The position numbers and the translations under genes are program-made. The notes under the pieces were generated by a model. It saw only the letters and a list, made by a program, of their open reading frames with translations, had not been told where the DNA came from and did no database searches. Positions 1-6,952 of a DNA stretch of 64,000 nt are shown piece after piece. The stretch's first letter is position 1. Each line of letters opens with the position of its first letter. This stretch comes from Halogranum rubrum (GTDB lineage: Archaea > Halobacteriota > Halobacteria > Halobacteriales > Haloferacaceae), in assembly GCF_900114455.1 (NCBI RefSeq), contig NZ_FOTC01000002.1, positions 715,012 to 779,011 on the forward strand. Reading direction: 5' to 3'.

Positions 1-970
1 CGGGAATGAGGCCGATGACGGCGCCCATGACGGGTGCGAGTACGCCCGCAGCAGCGGCAACGGCCTGTATCTCGATACCGGTGAAGACGAGACCGTACTC
101 GTAGAGCAGGTACGCTCCGATGACCCACACCGTGACGAACGACGTCTCCATCGCCGCGTGCGTGAGTGTCTCTTGGGCGTTGGCGAACGTGTCCTTCGCT
201 TTCCCGACGTGACCGTGGCCGACGTAGTGGCGACCGACGAAGTAGAGGTAGAACGACAGTGCCGTCCCCGTGATGCCGAAGATTGTGAACGCGCCCGCGA
301 AACTCGGGGCAACGACCATCGGAACATCCGGCGCACCACGCAGCAGGTACAACACACCCGCGACGAGTCCGAAGGCTGCTGCGACCCACCACGCACCGAG
401 TGCGACCTTACTCAGCGGAGTGAGAATCGGTGAGTGTCGCGTCGCGTCGTCGTGAACCTCACACCCCTGTGCCTCCTCGTAGTGGTGGACCTGACTGCCG
501 ACCGTCGGCGCGGCGAACCCACCGTCGGTCACGGTCCGTCCGATTCGACTCACCGCGCGGTCGATACGACCGACGCCGAGACCGACTGTGTCGACGGCGT
601 ACCCGAAGACGATGGCGGAGACGAACGAGATACCGTAGGCGTACAACCCCGCTTCGGGCGCGAGCGCGAGAATAACGAACGCTGCGTCGCCCGCCGTCGC
701 GATGAGCGTCGCGACGACGGTGCCGAACGAGACGCTCCCGCGGACGTACAGCGGCATCATCACGATTGCACCCCCGCAACCAGGCGTGAGTCCCATGAAT
801 GCGCCGACGAGCGGACCGGCGCGGCGGTTCTGTTCCAGTCGGCGGACGAGCGCACCGTCGGTCTTGTACTGGACGTAGCTAAACAGGAGGACGGTGACGG
901 CGACGAACGCACTGACCTGTACGAAACCGTCGCGGACGGAGGTGACGAAGATATCGACGAGTTCTGACAT
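1..970 (-). CDS. Putative manganese/heavy-metal exporter, 10-TM ArsP_2-type (3' end outside window)
   Basis: Reading leftwards from an ATG at 970, an open frame of 323 codons runs off the left edge. It encodes a polytopic membrane protein starting MSELVDIFVTSVRDG, with about eight hydrophobic segments visible. The signature GLTPGCGGAIVMMPLYVRG near residues 60-78, followed by SFGTVVATLIATAGDAAF, matches the PGCG loop of the putative 10-TM heavy-metal exporter family (ArsP_2), often annotated as a manganese transporter. A histidine-rich loop lies mid-protein (VHHYEEAQGCEVHDD), and GHGHVGKAK follows later. A DtxR/MntR-like palindrome sits at the predicted transcription start, which fits metal-dependent control of an efflux pump. 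The family call is firm; the metal is inferred. Confidence 0.8.
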   Translation of the reverse strand, partial: MSELVDIFVTSVRDGFVQVSAFVAVTVLLFSYVQYKTDGALVRRLEQNRRAGPLVGAFMGLTPGCGGAIVMMPLYVRGSVSFGTVVATLIATAGDAAFVILALAPEAGLYAYGISFVSAIVFGYAVDTVGLGVGRIDRAVSRIGRTVTDGGFAAPTVGSQVHHYEEAQGCEVHDDATRHSPILTPLSKVALGAWWVAAAFGLVAGVLYLLRGAPDVPMVVAPSFAGAFTIFGITGTALSFYLYFVGRHYVGHGHVGKAKDTFANAQETLTHAAMETSFVTVWVIGAYLLYEYGLVFTGIEIQAVAAAAGVLAPVMGAVIGLIP

Positions 971-977
971 AAGTAAA

Positions 978-991
978 TTAGACGTATCTAA
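978..991. promoter_or_regulatory. DtxR/MntR-like operator palindrome at the exporter promoter
   Basis: TTAGA-cgta-TCTAA is a perfect 5-bp inverted repeat with a 4-bp spacer, 8 bp upstream of the exporter start. It lies about 25 nt downstream of the TATA-like GTATAAG on the minus strand, so over the expected transcription start. The TTAGN-type dyad resembles sites of archaeal DtxR-family regulators (SirR, TroR, MntR). The regulator gene is not in this window. Confidence 0.6.
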
Positions 992-1010
992 ATCTCAGTT
1001 TGCCCTGTGA

Positions 1011-1020
1011 GAACTTATAC
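1011..1020 (-). promoter_or_regulatory. TATA box of the metal exporter
   Basis: On the minus strand this reads GTATAAGTTC, an archaeal TATA-box-like element. It sits about 41-50 nt upstream of the exporter start codon and predicts a start of transcription near 985-990, inside the palindrome, leaving a short leader. Confidence 0.5.
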
Positions 1021-1359
1021 ATTTGCACTCTTCGACTGTTCACGGCGTTCGAACGAATCGGGCGCACGACGACGGAGAGTGGGTGATTGCTCGCCAGACC
1101 TGACGGTTCTCTCCGATTCGATTCTGCTACTTCGGTAGTGACTTCGAGAGGCATCGTCGGCGTCGTCGGCATCGATACCCAGTTCGTCGTCGACCACAAG
1201 CAGGGCGAACAGCGTATCACCGAGTTCGTCTGTGTTCACCGCAAACTCTGACGAAACCGTTCCGTACTCCCTCGACGCCGTGGTATCGGCCGCGAGTTCA
1301 CCGACCTCTGCTGTCAGGTCGATGAGTCGGTACGCTGGGATGCAAAACTCGGTCCGTCG
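1015..1359 (-). pseudogene. Relic of a MazG-like nucleotide pyrophosphohydrolase
   Basis: Read from an upstream TAG at 1360-1362, the minus frame gives AYRLIDLTAEVGELA, then about 20 residues later ELGDTLFALLVVDDELGID. These are the two conserved helices of small all-alpha MazG-like NTP pyrophosphatases (EVGEL... and ELGD-LFALL--AEELGI-). A SHYRSSRIES segment matches the usual tail. The N-terminal helix is missing: there is no start codon before AYRLID except an internal GTG at 1239, and the C-terminal extension is an unrelated run towards 1015 that invades the exporter promoter. It is therefore a truncated, probably dead copy, although a short protein from GTG 1239 cannot be excluded. Confidence 0.65.
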
Positions 1360-1406
1360 CTAACTTCTGAAAAACGCTGACACACTTTAGTGTCGACTGG
1401 TGCCTC

Positions 1407-1598
1407 TCACAGCAGCAGCGAGAGAATCGCCAGCACGAGGAAGATGGCCACGAATATCTTCGCGATGCTCATCGAGATGCCGGCGACGCCGCGGAACCCG
1501 ACGACTGCGGCGACCAGTGCCAACACGAAGAACACCAGTGCGTAGTAGAGGAACCCCCCACCGCTCTGGAGTGGAATCGTGGTTAGTGCGCTGTACAT
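1407..1598 (-). CDS. DUF1328 (UPF0391) small membrane protein
   Basis: A 63-residue hydrophobic protein with two membrane helices separated by the short loop [16 protein letters not shown]. That loop and the tail [11 protein letters not shown] are typical of the DUF1328/UPF0391 family of tiny two-TM proteins, in bacteria often linked to envelope or general stress; no biochemical role is established. I chose the ATG at 1598 because GGAGG lies 8 nt upstream of it; the frame stays open 19 codons further upstream without a better signal. It stands alone, followed by the MazG relic. Confidence 0.75.
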   Translation of the reverse strand: MYSALTTIPLQSGGGFLYYALVFFVLALVAAVVGFRGVAGISMSIAKIFVAIFLVLAILSLLL

Positions 1599-1900
1599 GT
1601 GTCCTCCGTGCTTCTCGCCTGTCGGTCGGTTCGAACCATACGATTCCTCGTACACCAGACACCTGCTTAGTTGCCTGCCACCTAAGAACAGTCTGTTCGA
1701 TGCAACTGTCTACAGAAATAGTCTTCTTGGGAGAGTGGTGAGACGTTAGGACGGACAAAATAATCAAATTTTTGATAGCAGTTGTCTTCACACCTACCAA
1801 ACCGCCGAGACAGGTGGCGGTACGGCGGCACGGTGCTACTGCTGTCGCTGGCGTGCCTCCGAGTTACAGCAGAAACAGCGCGCCGAATCGCGTGTGGGAA
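1599..1900. other. Intergenic region with an AT-rich palindrome
   Basis: No gene is supported here. The notable element is a perfect 14-bp dyad at 1763-1776 (ATCAAA-tt-TTTGAT) in an otherwise GC-rich spacer. It could be a regulator site or part of a distal promoter for the DUF1328 gene; nothing decides this. Confidence 0.4.
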
Positions 1901-2185
1901 CTAGTGGTCGTGGCCCGTCGCCTCGGCGAAGGAGACACCGAAGCGCTCCTCGAACAGTTCTTCGGCCTTCTCGTTGATCTCGAGCAGGTCGTCCGGCACG
2001 TCACCCTCAGCGTGGTGGACGATGGTGTGTGCGCGCTGGACGAACGAGAGCAGCGAGATTTCGGCGACGACAGTCGCTGGCGACTCGCCCTGTTCGGAGA
2101 GCACGTCGACGAGACCCTCGGGGAGTTCGATGCTGTCGGTGTCACCGTTCGGTCCTTCGATGGTGTAGGTTTCCGTATCGACCAT
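1901..2185 (-). CDS. Conserved haloarchaeal hypothetical protein
   Basis: A 94-residue acidic soluble protein (MVDTETYTIEGPNGDTDSIE...). The N-terminal part looks like a short beta-strand region (TYTIEGPNG), the middle is a helix rich in aliphatic residues (AEISLLSFVQRAHTIVHH), and the C-terminal half is an amphipathic helix (LLEINEKAEELFEERFGVSF) ending in a histidine-containing tail ATGHDH. No catalytic motif is visible. Length, composition and clean codon usage support a real gene; I recall similar proteins in many haloarchaea but know no function. It lies upstream of trxB in the opposite sense of reading order, with its own spacer. Confidence 0.7.
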   Translation of the reverse strand: MVDTETYTIEGPNGDTDSIELPEGLVDVLSEQGESPATVVAEISLLSFVQRAHTIVHHAEGDVPDDLLEINEKAEELFEERFGVSFAEATGHDH

Positions 2186-2316
2186 GGGGCCATCTCGGGG
2201 ATGGAAGGTAAAGGGTCTGTGGGAATCGGGTGAGCAGGGCGTGTGCCCCGTTCACGGACGTATCGAGGTGTCTGTGAAACTGAACTCCGCACGACAGTCT
2301 TGGAGTCCCGCCTCGT

Positions 2317-3399
2317 TCAGTCGTCGGATTCGGCGGCCGCAGGCTCCGTCTGCTCGGTCTCGGCGCGTTCGAGACTCTCCAGATAGTCGTCGGCGTCGAT
2401 GGCCGCTTTACAGCCCATCCCGCCCGCCGTGATGGCCTGCTGGTAGTGGTAGTCGACGACGTCGCCGGCACCGAACAGCCCCTCGACGTCTGTCGCCGTT
2501 TGGCCGCCGTCGAAACCACCCTTCGTCTTGAGGTAGCCCTCGTCGTCCATCTGGACACTAGTGCCTTCGAGGTACTCCGTGTTCGGCGTGTGGCCGATGG
2601 CGTAGAACACCGCACCGGCGTCGAACTCGAACTCCTCGGTCTCCGGGTCGTCGAGTTTGTCCGTCGGGTGACCCTCCGGGTGCCGGACCATCGTCACGTG
2701 GTCGACGCCGTCTTCGGGCGTCCCGTGGAGTTCTGTGACCTCCGTGTTGAGCATCAGTTCGATGTCGCCGGACTCGACTTTCTCGTGGACGCGGTCGATC
2801 CAGTAGTCCTCGGCGCGGAACTCCTCGCGGCGGTGGACGAGATAGACCGTCGAGGCGAACTTGGTGAGGAAGTTGGCCTCCTCCATCGCGGCGTCGCCGC
2901 CACCGACGACGACGATTTTCTCGTCACGGAAGAACGCGCCGTCACACGTCGCACACGTCGAGAGACCGTAACCCATCAAGTCGTCCTCGCCGGGGATGCC
3001 GAGCGTCCGTGCGCTGGCACCGGAGGCGGCGATGACGGCGTCGGCGGTGTAGACGTCACCGTTGGTGAGTTCGACGCGGAAGGGGCGCGAAGAGTCGTCG
3101 ACGGATTTGAGGACGCCGTTTTTGACCTCCGCGCCGAAGCGTTTGGCCTGCTCTTTCATGTTGTTGACCAGTTCCGGCCCGGAGATACCCTCCGGGAAGC
3201 CCGGATAGTTGTCGACTTCGGTGGTCAGGGTGAGTTGGCCGCCCGGTTCCGTCCCCTCGAAGACGAGCGGTTCGTTGTTCGAGCGGGCGGCGTATATGGC
3301 CGCTGTCAGCCCTGAAATCCCCGTTCCGGCGACGATGAGTTTACGATGCTCGACGACGCCACCGTCCGTGGCAGCGTCCGCAGAGGCGTCTTCGGTCAT
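2317..3399 (-). CDS. trxB: Thioredoxin reductase (FAD/NAD(P)-dependent)
   Basis: A 360-residue pyridine nucleotide-disulfide oxidoreductase of the low-molecular-weight TrxB class, which reduces thioredoxin using NAD(P)H in the cytoplasm. The FAD-binding motif GTGISG is at residues 25-30 and the redox-active pair CATC at 149-152 (STCATCDG). The NAD(P) domain starts at GGGDAAMEEA (about 166), followed by HRREEFRA, and the second FAD motif FGAGDV sits near residue 312. Both domains and the order FAD-NADP-FAD are complete. The N-terminus carries a 20-residue acidic extension. The acidic C-terminal tail TEQTEPAAAESDD is typical of haloarchaea. It is monocistronic, divergent from the DUF357 gene. 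Confidence 0.95.
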   Translation of the reverse strand: MTEDASADAATDGGVVEHRKLIVAGTGISGLTAAIYAARSNNEPLVFEGTEPGGQLTLTTEVDNYPGFPEGISGPELVNNMKEQAKRFGAEVKNGVLKSVDDSSRPFRVELTNGDVYTADAVIAASGASARTLGIPGEDDLMGYGLSTCATCDGAFFRDEKIVVVGGGDAAMEEANFLTKFASTVYLVHRREEFRAEDYWIDRVHEKVESGDIELMLNTEVTELHGTPEDGVDHVTMVRHPEGHPTDKLDDPETEEFEFDAGAVFYAIGHTPNTEYLEGTSVQMDDEGYLKTKGGFDGGQTATDVEGLFGAGDVVDYHYQQAITAGGMGCKAAIDADDYLESLERAETEQTEPAAAESDD

Positions 3400-3530
3400 G
3401 CTCGATTCTTTGCGAGCGGGAAGTATTTACCTTGCGCTGTCCGGTAGCTGTGCCGCCATCGCGGACCCCTCGAACATCGCGCGCCGCGAAAGCCGAAGTC
3501 CTTACCCCGACTCGACGGATTCGCTCGCAC

Positions 3531-3815
3531 ATGACTGCGGACCTCGAAGAGAAGACCGACCGCTACGAACGGATGTTCGCCGACGCCCTCGACGAGGCCG
3601 AAATCGCGGTTCCCGTCGAGACACCGCTCGGCGACGCGGCGGCCGAGTGCCGCGAGATGGCCGAATCGTATCTCACCGACGGGCGACATTTCCGGGAAGA
3701 AGACGACTTGGTCAACGCGCTGGCTTCTTTCTCCTACGGCTACGGATGGCTCGACGCGGGTGTCCGGATGGGCCTCTTCGCCGTCCCCGACGACAGCCAC
3801 CTCTTCACGATGTGA
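3531..3815 (+). CDS. DUF357 domain protein
   Basis: A 94-residue acidic helical protein, MTADLEEKTDRYERMF onwards. The pattern of three helices, ending in the conserved EEDDLVNALASFSYGYGWLDAGVRMGLF, is the DUF357 signature found in nearly all archaea; its function is unknown (a helical bundle or tetratricopeptide-like fold has been suggested for such sequences). I use the ATG at 3531 because upstream codons are Arg/Pro-rich and not family-like. It is divergent from trxB and converges on the substrate-binding protein gene, 9 nt apart. Confidence 0.85.
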   Translation: MTADLEEKTDRYERMFADALDEAEIAVPVETPLGDAAAECREMAESYLTDGRHFREEDDLVNALASFSYGYGWLDAGVRMGLFAVPDDSHLFTM

Positions 3816-3824
3816 CTGTGTCGG

Positions 3825-5654
3825 TCACTCGAAACTCGCGCCGTTGTACTTCTGTTTGAACATCCCACCGATGCCGAACGGCGGAATCGACACTCGGTCG
3901 TACCAGAACCGCTCTTCTATCTGGTGATAGACGGGGAGGTTGGCCACGTCGGCCCAGTTGGCCTCCTCCATCTCGACGGCGGCCTCCGCGCGAAGCTGCT
4001 CTGCTTCGTCGGTCGGCGCGCGGTTCTCGGAAATCTGGTTCCACGCGTCGATGGCGTTCTGGGCGGCCTCGGTGTCTGTCGGCCACTGGTTGTACGACTC
4101 GATAGCTCCCGACGCTGTCGGGTCCGACGCCGCCGGGTTGAGGTGTTTGACGAACGCGTCGGGAGCGGCCCACGGGACGACCCATCCCAGCGAGTACGCC
4201 TGGACGTCCATCTTTCGCACGCGAGAGAGCAGTGCCGAGAACGGTGCTTTCGTAATTGTCATCTCGATGTGTGCACTCGCCAGTTGGTCTCGAAGGAGTT
4301 TGCCCGTATCCTCCCACGTCGTCGACTCGTAGATGAGGAACTCCAGTTCGTAGGGGTTGTCCGGTCCGTACCCTGCTTCCTCCATGAGCGCGCGTGCCTC
4401 GTCCAGTTGAGACTCGTTGTAGCCGTAGGGGTACGACTCCTCGGCGTGCGTCGAGTACCCTTCGGCACCGCCGGGATAGATACCGGGCGTCATGTAGTGG
4501 TAGGCGGGGACACCGCGCCGCTTGAACACCTGTTCGACGACGGTCTGTTGGTTCAGTGCGTGCGCGACGGCTTGTCGGACGGGTTTCTCCACCGCCTCCA
4601 TGTTGAACCCGATGTAGTAGACAGAGAGCGTCGGGACACCGAGATAGTTGACCGTCTTCCCGTTCCGGACGGGGCCGTAGGTACCGTGTCTACGGCCTCT
4701 GTCGTCTGTCTCCTCGACGGAGAGTTTCCCGCGGTCGAACTTGGCCGTCGGGATGTCGAACGCGTCGGCGTTCTCGTTCATCGCGTAGTTGTAGATGGCG
4801 TTGTCGTCCTCGATAATCTGCCACCGAACGCCGTCGAGTTGCGGGACGTCGCCGTGATAGTCGTCGTACGCCGACACCGAGACGTCTGTCCCCTCCTGCC
4901 ACGCGTCGAACGTGAACGGCCCCGCGCCGATGGGGTTCGAACTGGCGAACTCGTTGTACTCCATCTCGCCCTCGTAGCCCTCGACGTCGCCGACGATACC
5001 CTCGGGGACGGCGGCGAACTGGTTGTTCGAGAGCACCTGTAGAGTCGGCGCGAACGGTTGCTCGATAGTTATCTCGACGGTGTAGTCGTCGACTGCCTCG
5101 ACGGCGAGACTCTCCGGGACGTAGTTCTCGTCGCCGTCGACTTCGTGGACGACGCCGATGGTCTGGAGGATGTCTGCGGCCGTCCGCGAGTTCGACGACG
5201 CGGCGAGTCGCTCGTACGAGTAGACGAAGTCTGCCGCCGTCACCTCTGTCCCGTTGTGGAAGGTCACGCCCTCTTTGAGCGAGAACGTGTACGTCGTGAA
5301 GTCCTCGGACGTCTCGTAGCCCTCCGCGATGACGGGTTCGACGGGTACCTCGCCGTTCGGATACGTCATCAGGCCGTCGAACAGTTGTGTCGTCACTGCA
5401 CCCGACGCGGTGTCGTCTGCGGAGATGGGGTCGAGTGAACTCAGCGTTGAGTTGATGAGGTTGAGCGTGCCTGCCTCGCCGCCCTCGCTCGACGTGCCCG
5501 TCTCGGTTCCCTCGCTCGTCGCACTCCCGTTCGCCGCCGGCGTCGACTCGCCGTCACCCTCGGACCCGGTACAGCCAGCGAGTGCGAGACTCGCTCCGAC
5601 GCCACCCGCCGCCTGTAAGAACCGCCGCCGTGTCGTCTTGTCGTGTGTGGTCAT
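3825..5654 (-). CDS. ABC-type oligopeptide-binding lipoprotein (SBP family 5, Tat-exported)
   Basis: A 609-residue extracytoplasmic solute-binding protein. The N-terminus has a twin-arginine motif (TTRRRFLQ, residues 7-14) and a lipobox ending LALAGC with Cys28, so it is Tat-exported and lipid-anchored. A Ser/Thr/Gly-rich linker follows, then a family 5 fold: TLNLINSTLSSLDPI, the peptide-binding core with YTFSLKEGVTFHNG (classic DppA/OppA motif) and ADFVYSYERL, ending EERFWYDRVSIPPFG. Typical partners (two permeases and two ATPases) are absent on both sides, so it is an orphan binding protein, perhaps serving a transporter encoded elsewhere. Substrate class (peptides) is family-based; other small ligands such as nickel complexes are possible. 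Confidence 0.9.
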   Translation of the reverse strand: MTTHDKTTRRRFLQAAGGVGASLALAGCTGSEGDGESTPAANGSATSEGTETGTSSEGGEAGTLNLINSTLSSLDPISADDTASGAVTTQLFDGLMTYPNGEVPVEPVIAEGYETSEDFTTYTFSLKEGVTFHNGTEVTAADFVYSYERLAASSNSRTAADILQTIGVVHEVDGDENYVPESLAVEAVDDYTVEITIEQPFAPTLQVLSNNQFAAVPEGIVGDVEGYEGEMEYNEFASSNPIGAGPFTFDAWQEGTDVSVSAYDDYHGDVPQLDGVRWQIIEDDNAIYNYAMNENADAFDIPTAKFDRGKLSVEETDDRGRRHGTYGPVRNGKTVNYLGVPTLSVYYIGFNMEAVEKPVRQAVAHALNQQTVVEQVFKRRGVPAYHYMTPGIYPGGAEGYSTHAEESYPYGYNESQLDEARALMEEAGYGPDNPYELEFLIYESTTWEDTGKLLRDQLASAHIEMTITKAPFSALLSRVRKMDVQAYSLGWVVPWAAPDAFVKHLNPAASDPTASGAIESYNQWPTDTEAAQNAIDAWNQISENRAPTDEAEQLRAEAAVEMEEANWADVANLPVYHQIEERFWYDRVSIPPFGIGGMFKQKYNGASFE

Positions 5655-5850
5655 TTAACGTGGTAATGCTTAGTACATCCGTGCTAAAAGTATGCGTACG
5701 ACGGACAGTTCTGCTGGTTCTCCGCTAAAAATGTACATTCGTTGAGGGCGACGTGAACGGGACCGACCCCCGGTCGGTCGACGAGATAGCTGCCGACGTT
5801 GCCGATACATGCCGACGTACTTACCTGTCCGGAGGGTAAGTAAGCACACG

Positions 5851-6126
5851 ATGGAGGGGGTCCTCTGGTACGTCCTGACCGGGACACGCGGCGGGAAAAA
5901 CCGCGTCCGGTTACTGCGGGCAGTCGACGAACGCCCGCGGAACGCCAATCAGCTCGCAGAGGACCTCGAACTCGACTACAAGACCGTCCGTCACCATCTC
6001 GACGTGTTGATGGAGAACAACGTCGTCCAGAACAGCGGCGACGGGTACGGAACGGTGTATCTCCCCAGTGACCGAGCCAGAAGCAACTGGGACACGGTCG
6101 AGACGATCTTCACACAAGTAGGCTAA
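5851..6126 (+). CDS. ArsR-like winged-helix transcriptional regulator
   Basis: A 91-residue protein, MEGVLWYVLTGTRGGKNRVRLL onwards, made of a single winged helix. The recognition region is NANQLAEDLELDYKTVRHHLDVLMENNVV and the wing is GDGYGTVYLPSD. The ATG at 5851 is chosen because the 14 upstream codons have no family-like sequence. It is followed 55 nt downstream by a four-helix membrane protein, a pairing repeated in many haloarchaeal genomes. A signal sensed in the membrane and relayed to the regulator is plausible but unproven. Confidence 0.8.
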   Translation: MEGVLWYVLTGTRGGKNRVRLLRAVDERPRNANQLAEDLELDYKTVRHHLDVLMENNVVQNSGDGYGTVYLPSDRARSNWDTVETIFTQVG

Positions 6127-6181
6127 CTATGGAGAGATTCGGGAAAGCGTATATGGTTGCGACAGAGCAAGGTAGTACGAG

Positions 6182-6487
6182 ATGAGTCTCTGGTTCGACG
6201 TCGCGCGGGTCGCCCATGCACTGAACGTCCTGCTCTTGGTGGGACTTGGTTACGTGTGGGTCCGCAATTACCTCGAGTTCCGCTCGAAGCACACCCTCGG
6301 GCTGTTGCTGTTCTCCGTCTTCCTCCTCCTCGAGAACGCCTTCGCCCTCTACATCTACATGTTCGACGGCGTGCTCGCGGCGTGGTTCGCGACTGCCGTC
6401 CCCGCCCCAGCGTGGCAAGGGATGATGATGCTGCCCCTGTTCGAGGCAGTCGGTCTCGCGTTCCTGCTGTGGGTCACGTGGGACTGA
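6182..6487 (+). CDS. Four-TM membrane protein paired with the winged-helix regulator
   Basis: A 101-residue very hydrophobic protein with four predicted membrane helices (about residues 8-25, 38-58, 65-80 and 86-100). It has a conserved-looking loop EFRSKHTLGLLLFSVFLLLE and ends in WVTWD. No metal or catalytic motif is visible. It lies directly behind the ArsR-like gene in the same direction and is probably co-transcribed, or has its own weak promoter in the 55-nt gap. Function unknown; a partner or sensor for the regulator is an inference from position only. Confidence 0.75.
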   Translation: MSLWFDVARVAHALNVLLLVGLGYVWVRNYLEFRSKHTLGLLLFSVFLLLENAFALYIYMFDGVLAAWFATAVPAPAWQGMMMLPLFEAVGLAFLLWVTWD

Positions 6488-6952
6488 GACTCCGTAACCC
6501 GGGCCGGCGGCGGCCGTAGTTTTCGATTCTCCGACTCTTCCGACTTCTTCGACGCCTCCCCGTTCTGTGAGACGTCTCGGCACTAACTCTCGACCAAAGG
6601 GGACGGATGCAGGGATGCCGAGCGAGTCGAAGAAACCGACGACAGCGGCGACTCTCACTGTTCGCGAACGGACTGACGTCGAGTTCTCCGAGTCCGTGAA
6701 CGAGCACGACCGGACCGACGCCGAGTCCGAGCAGTACCGAACTCCACAGAGTAGGGAGATTCGGGGCTGACACAGACCGAGAGATACTGTCCGAGAGGAC
6801 AGTCCGACGTTCGATAACTTCGACAGTAGTTCCGTAGATATATGACCGGATCGCAAGACAGCCACCGATATTTGGGTGAAATGTGGGAGAATATTGGGTG
6901 AGATTCGGCCACAACGGTTTTGCTCAGACAATCCTGGGCCACAGACGTAGTT
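6488..6952. other. Gene-free spacer before the DUF4397 gene
   Basis: About 465 nt without a supportable gene; short open frames here have Arg/Ser-rich translations typical of GC-rich shadows. The last 100 nt are AT-richer (gatatatgaccgg and atatttgggtgaaatgtgg around 6835-6890) and probably hold the promoter of the DUF4397 gene. Confidence 0.5.
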
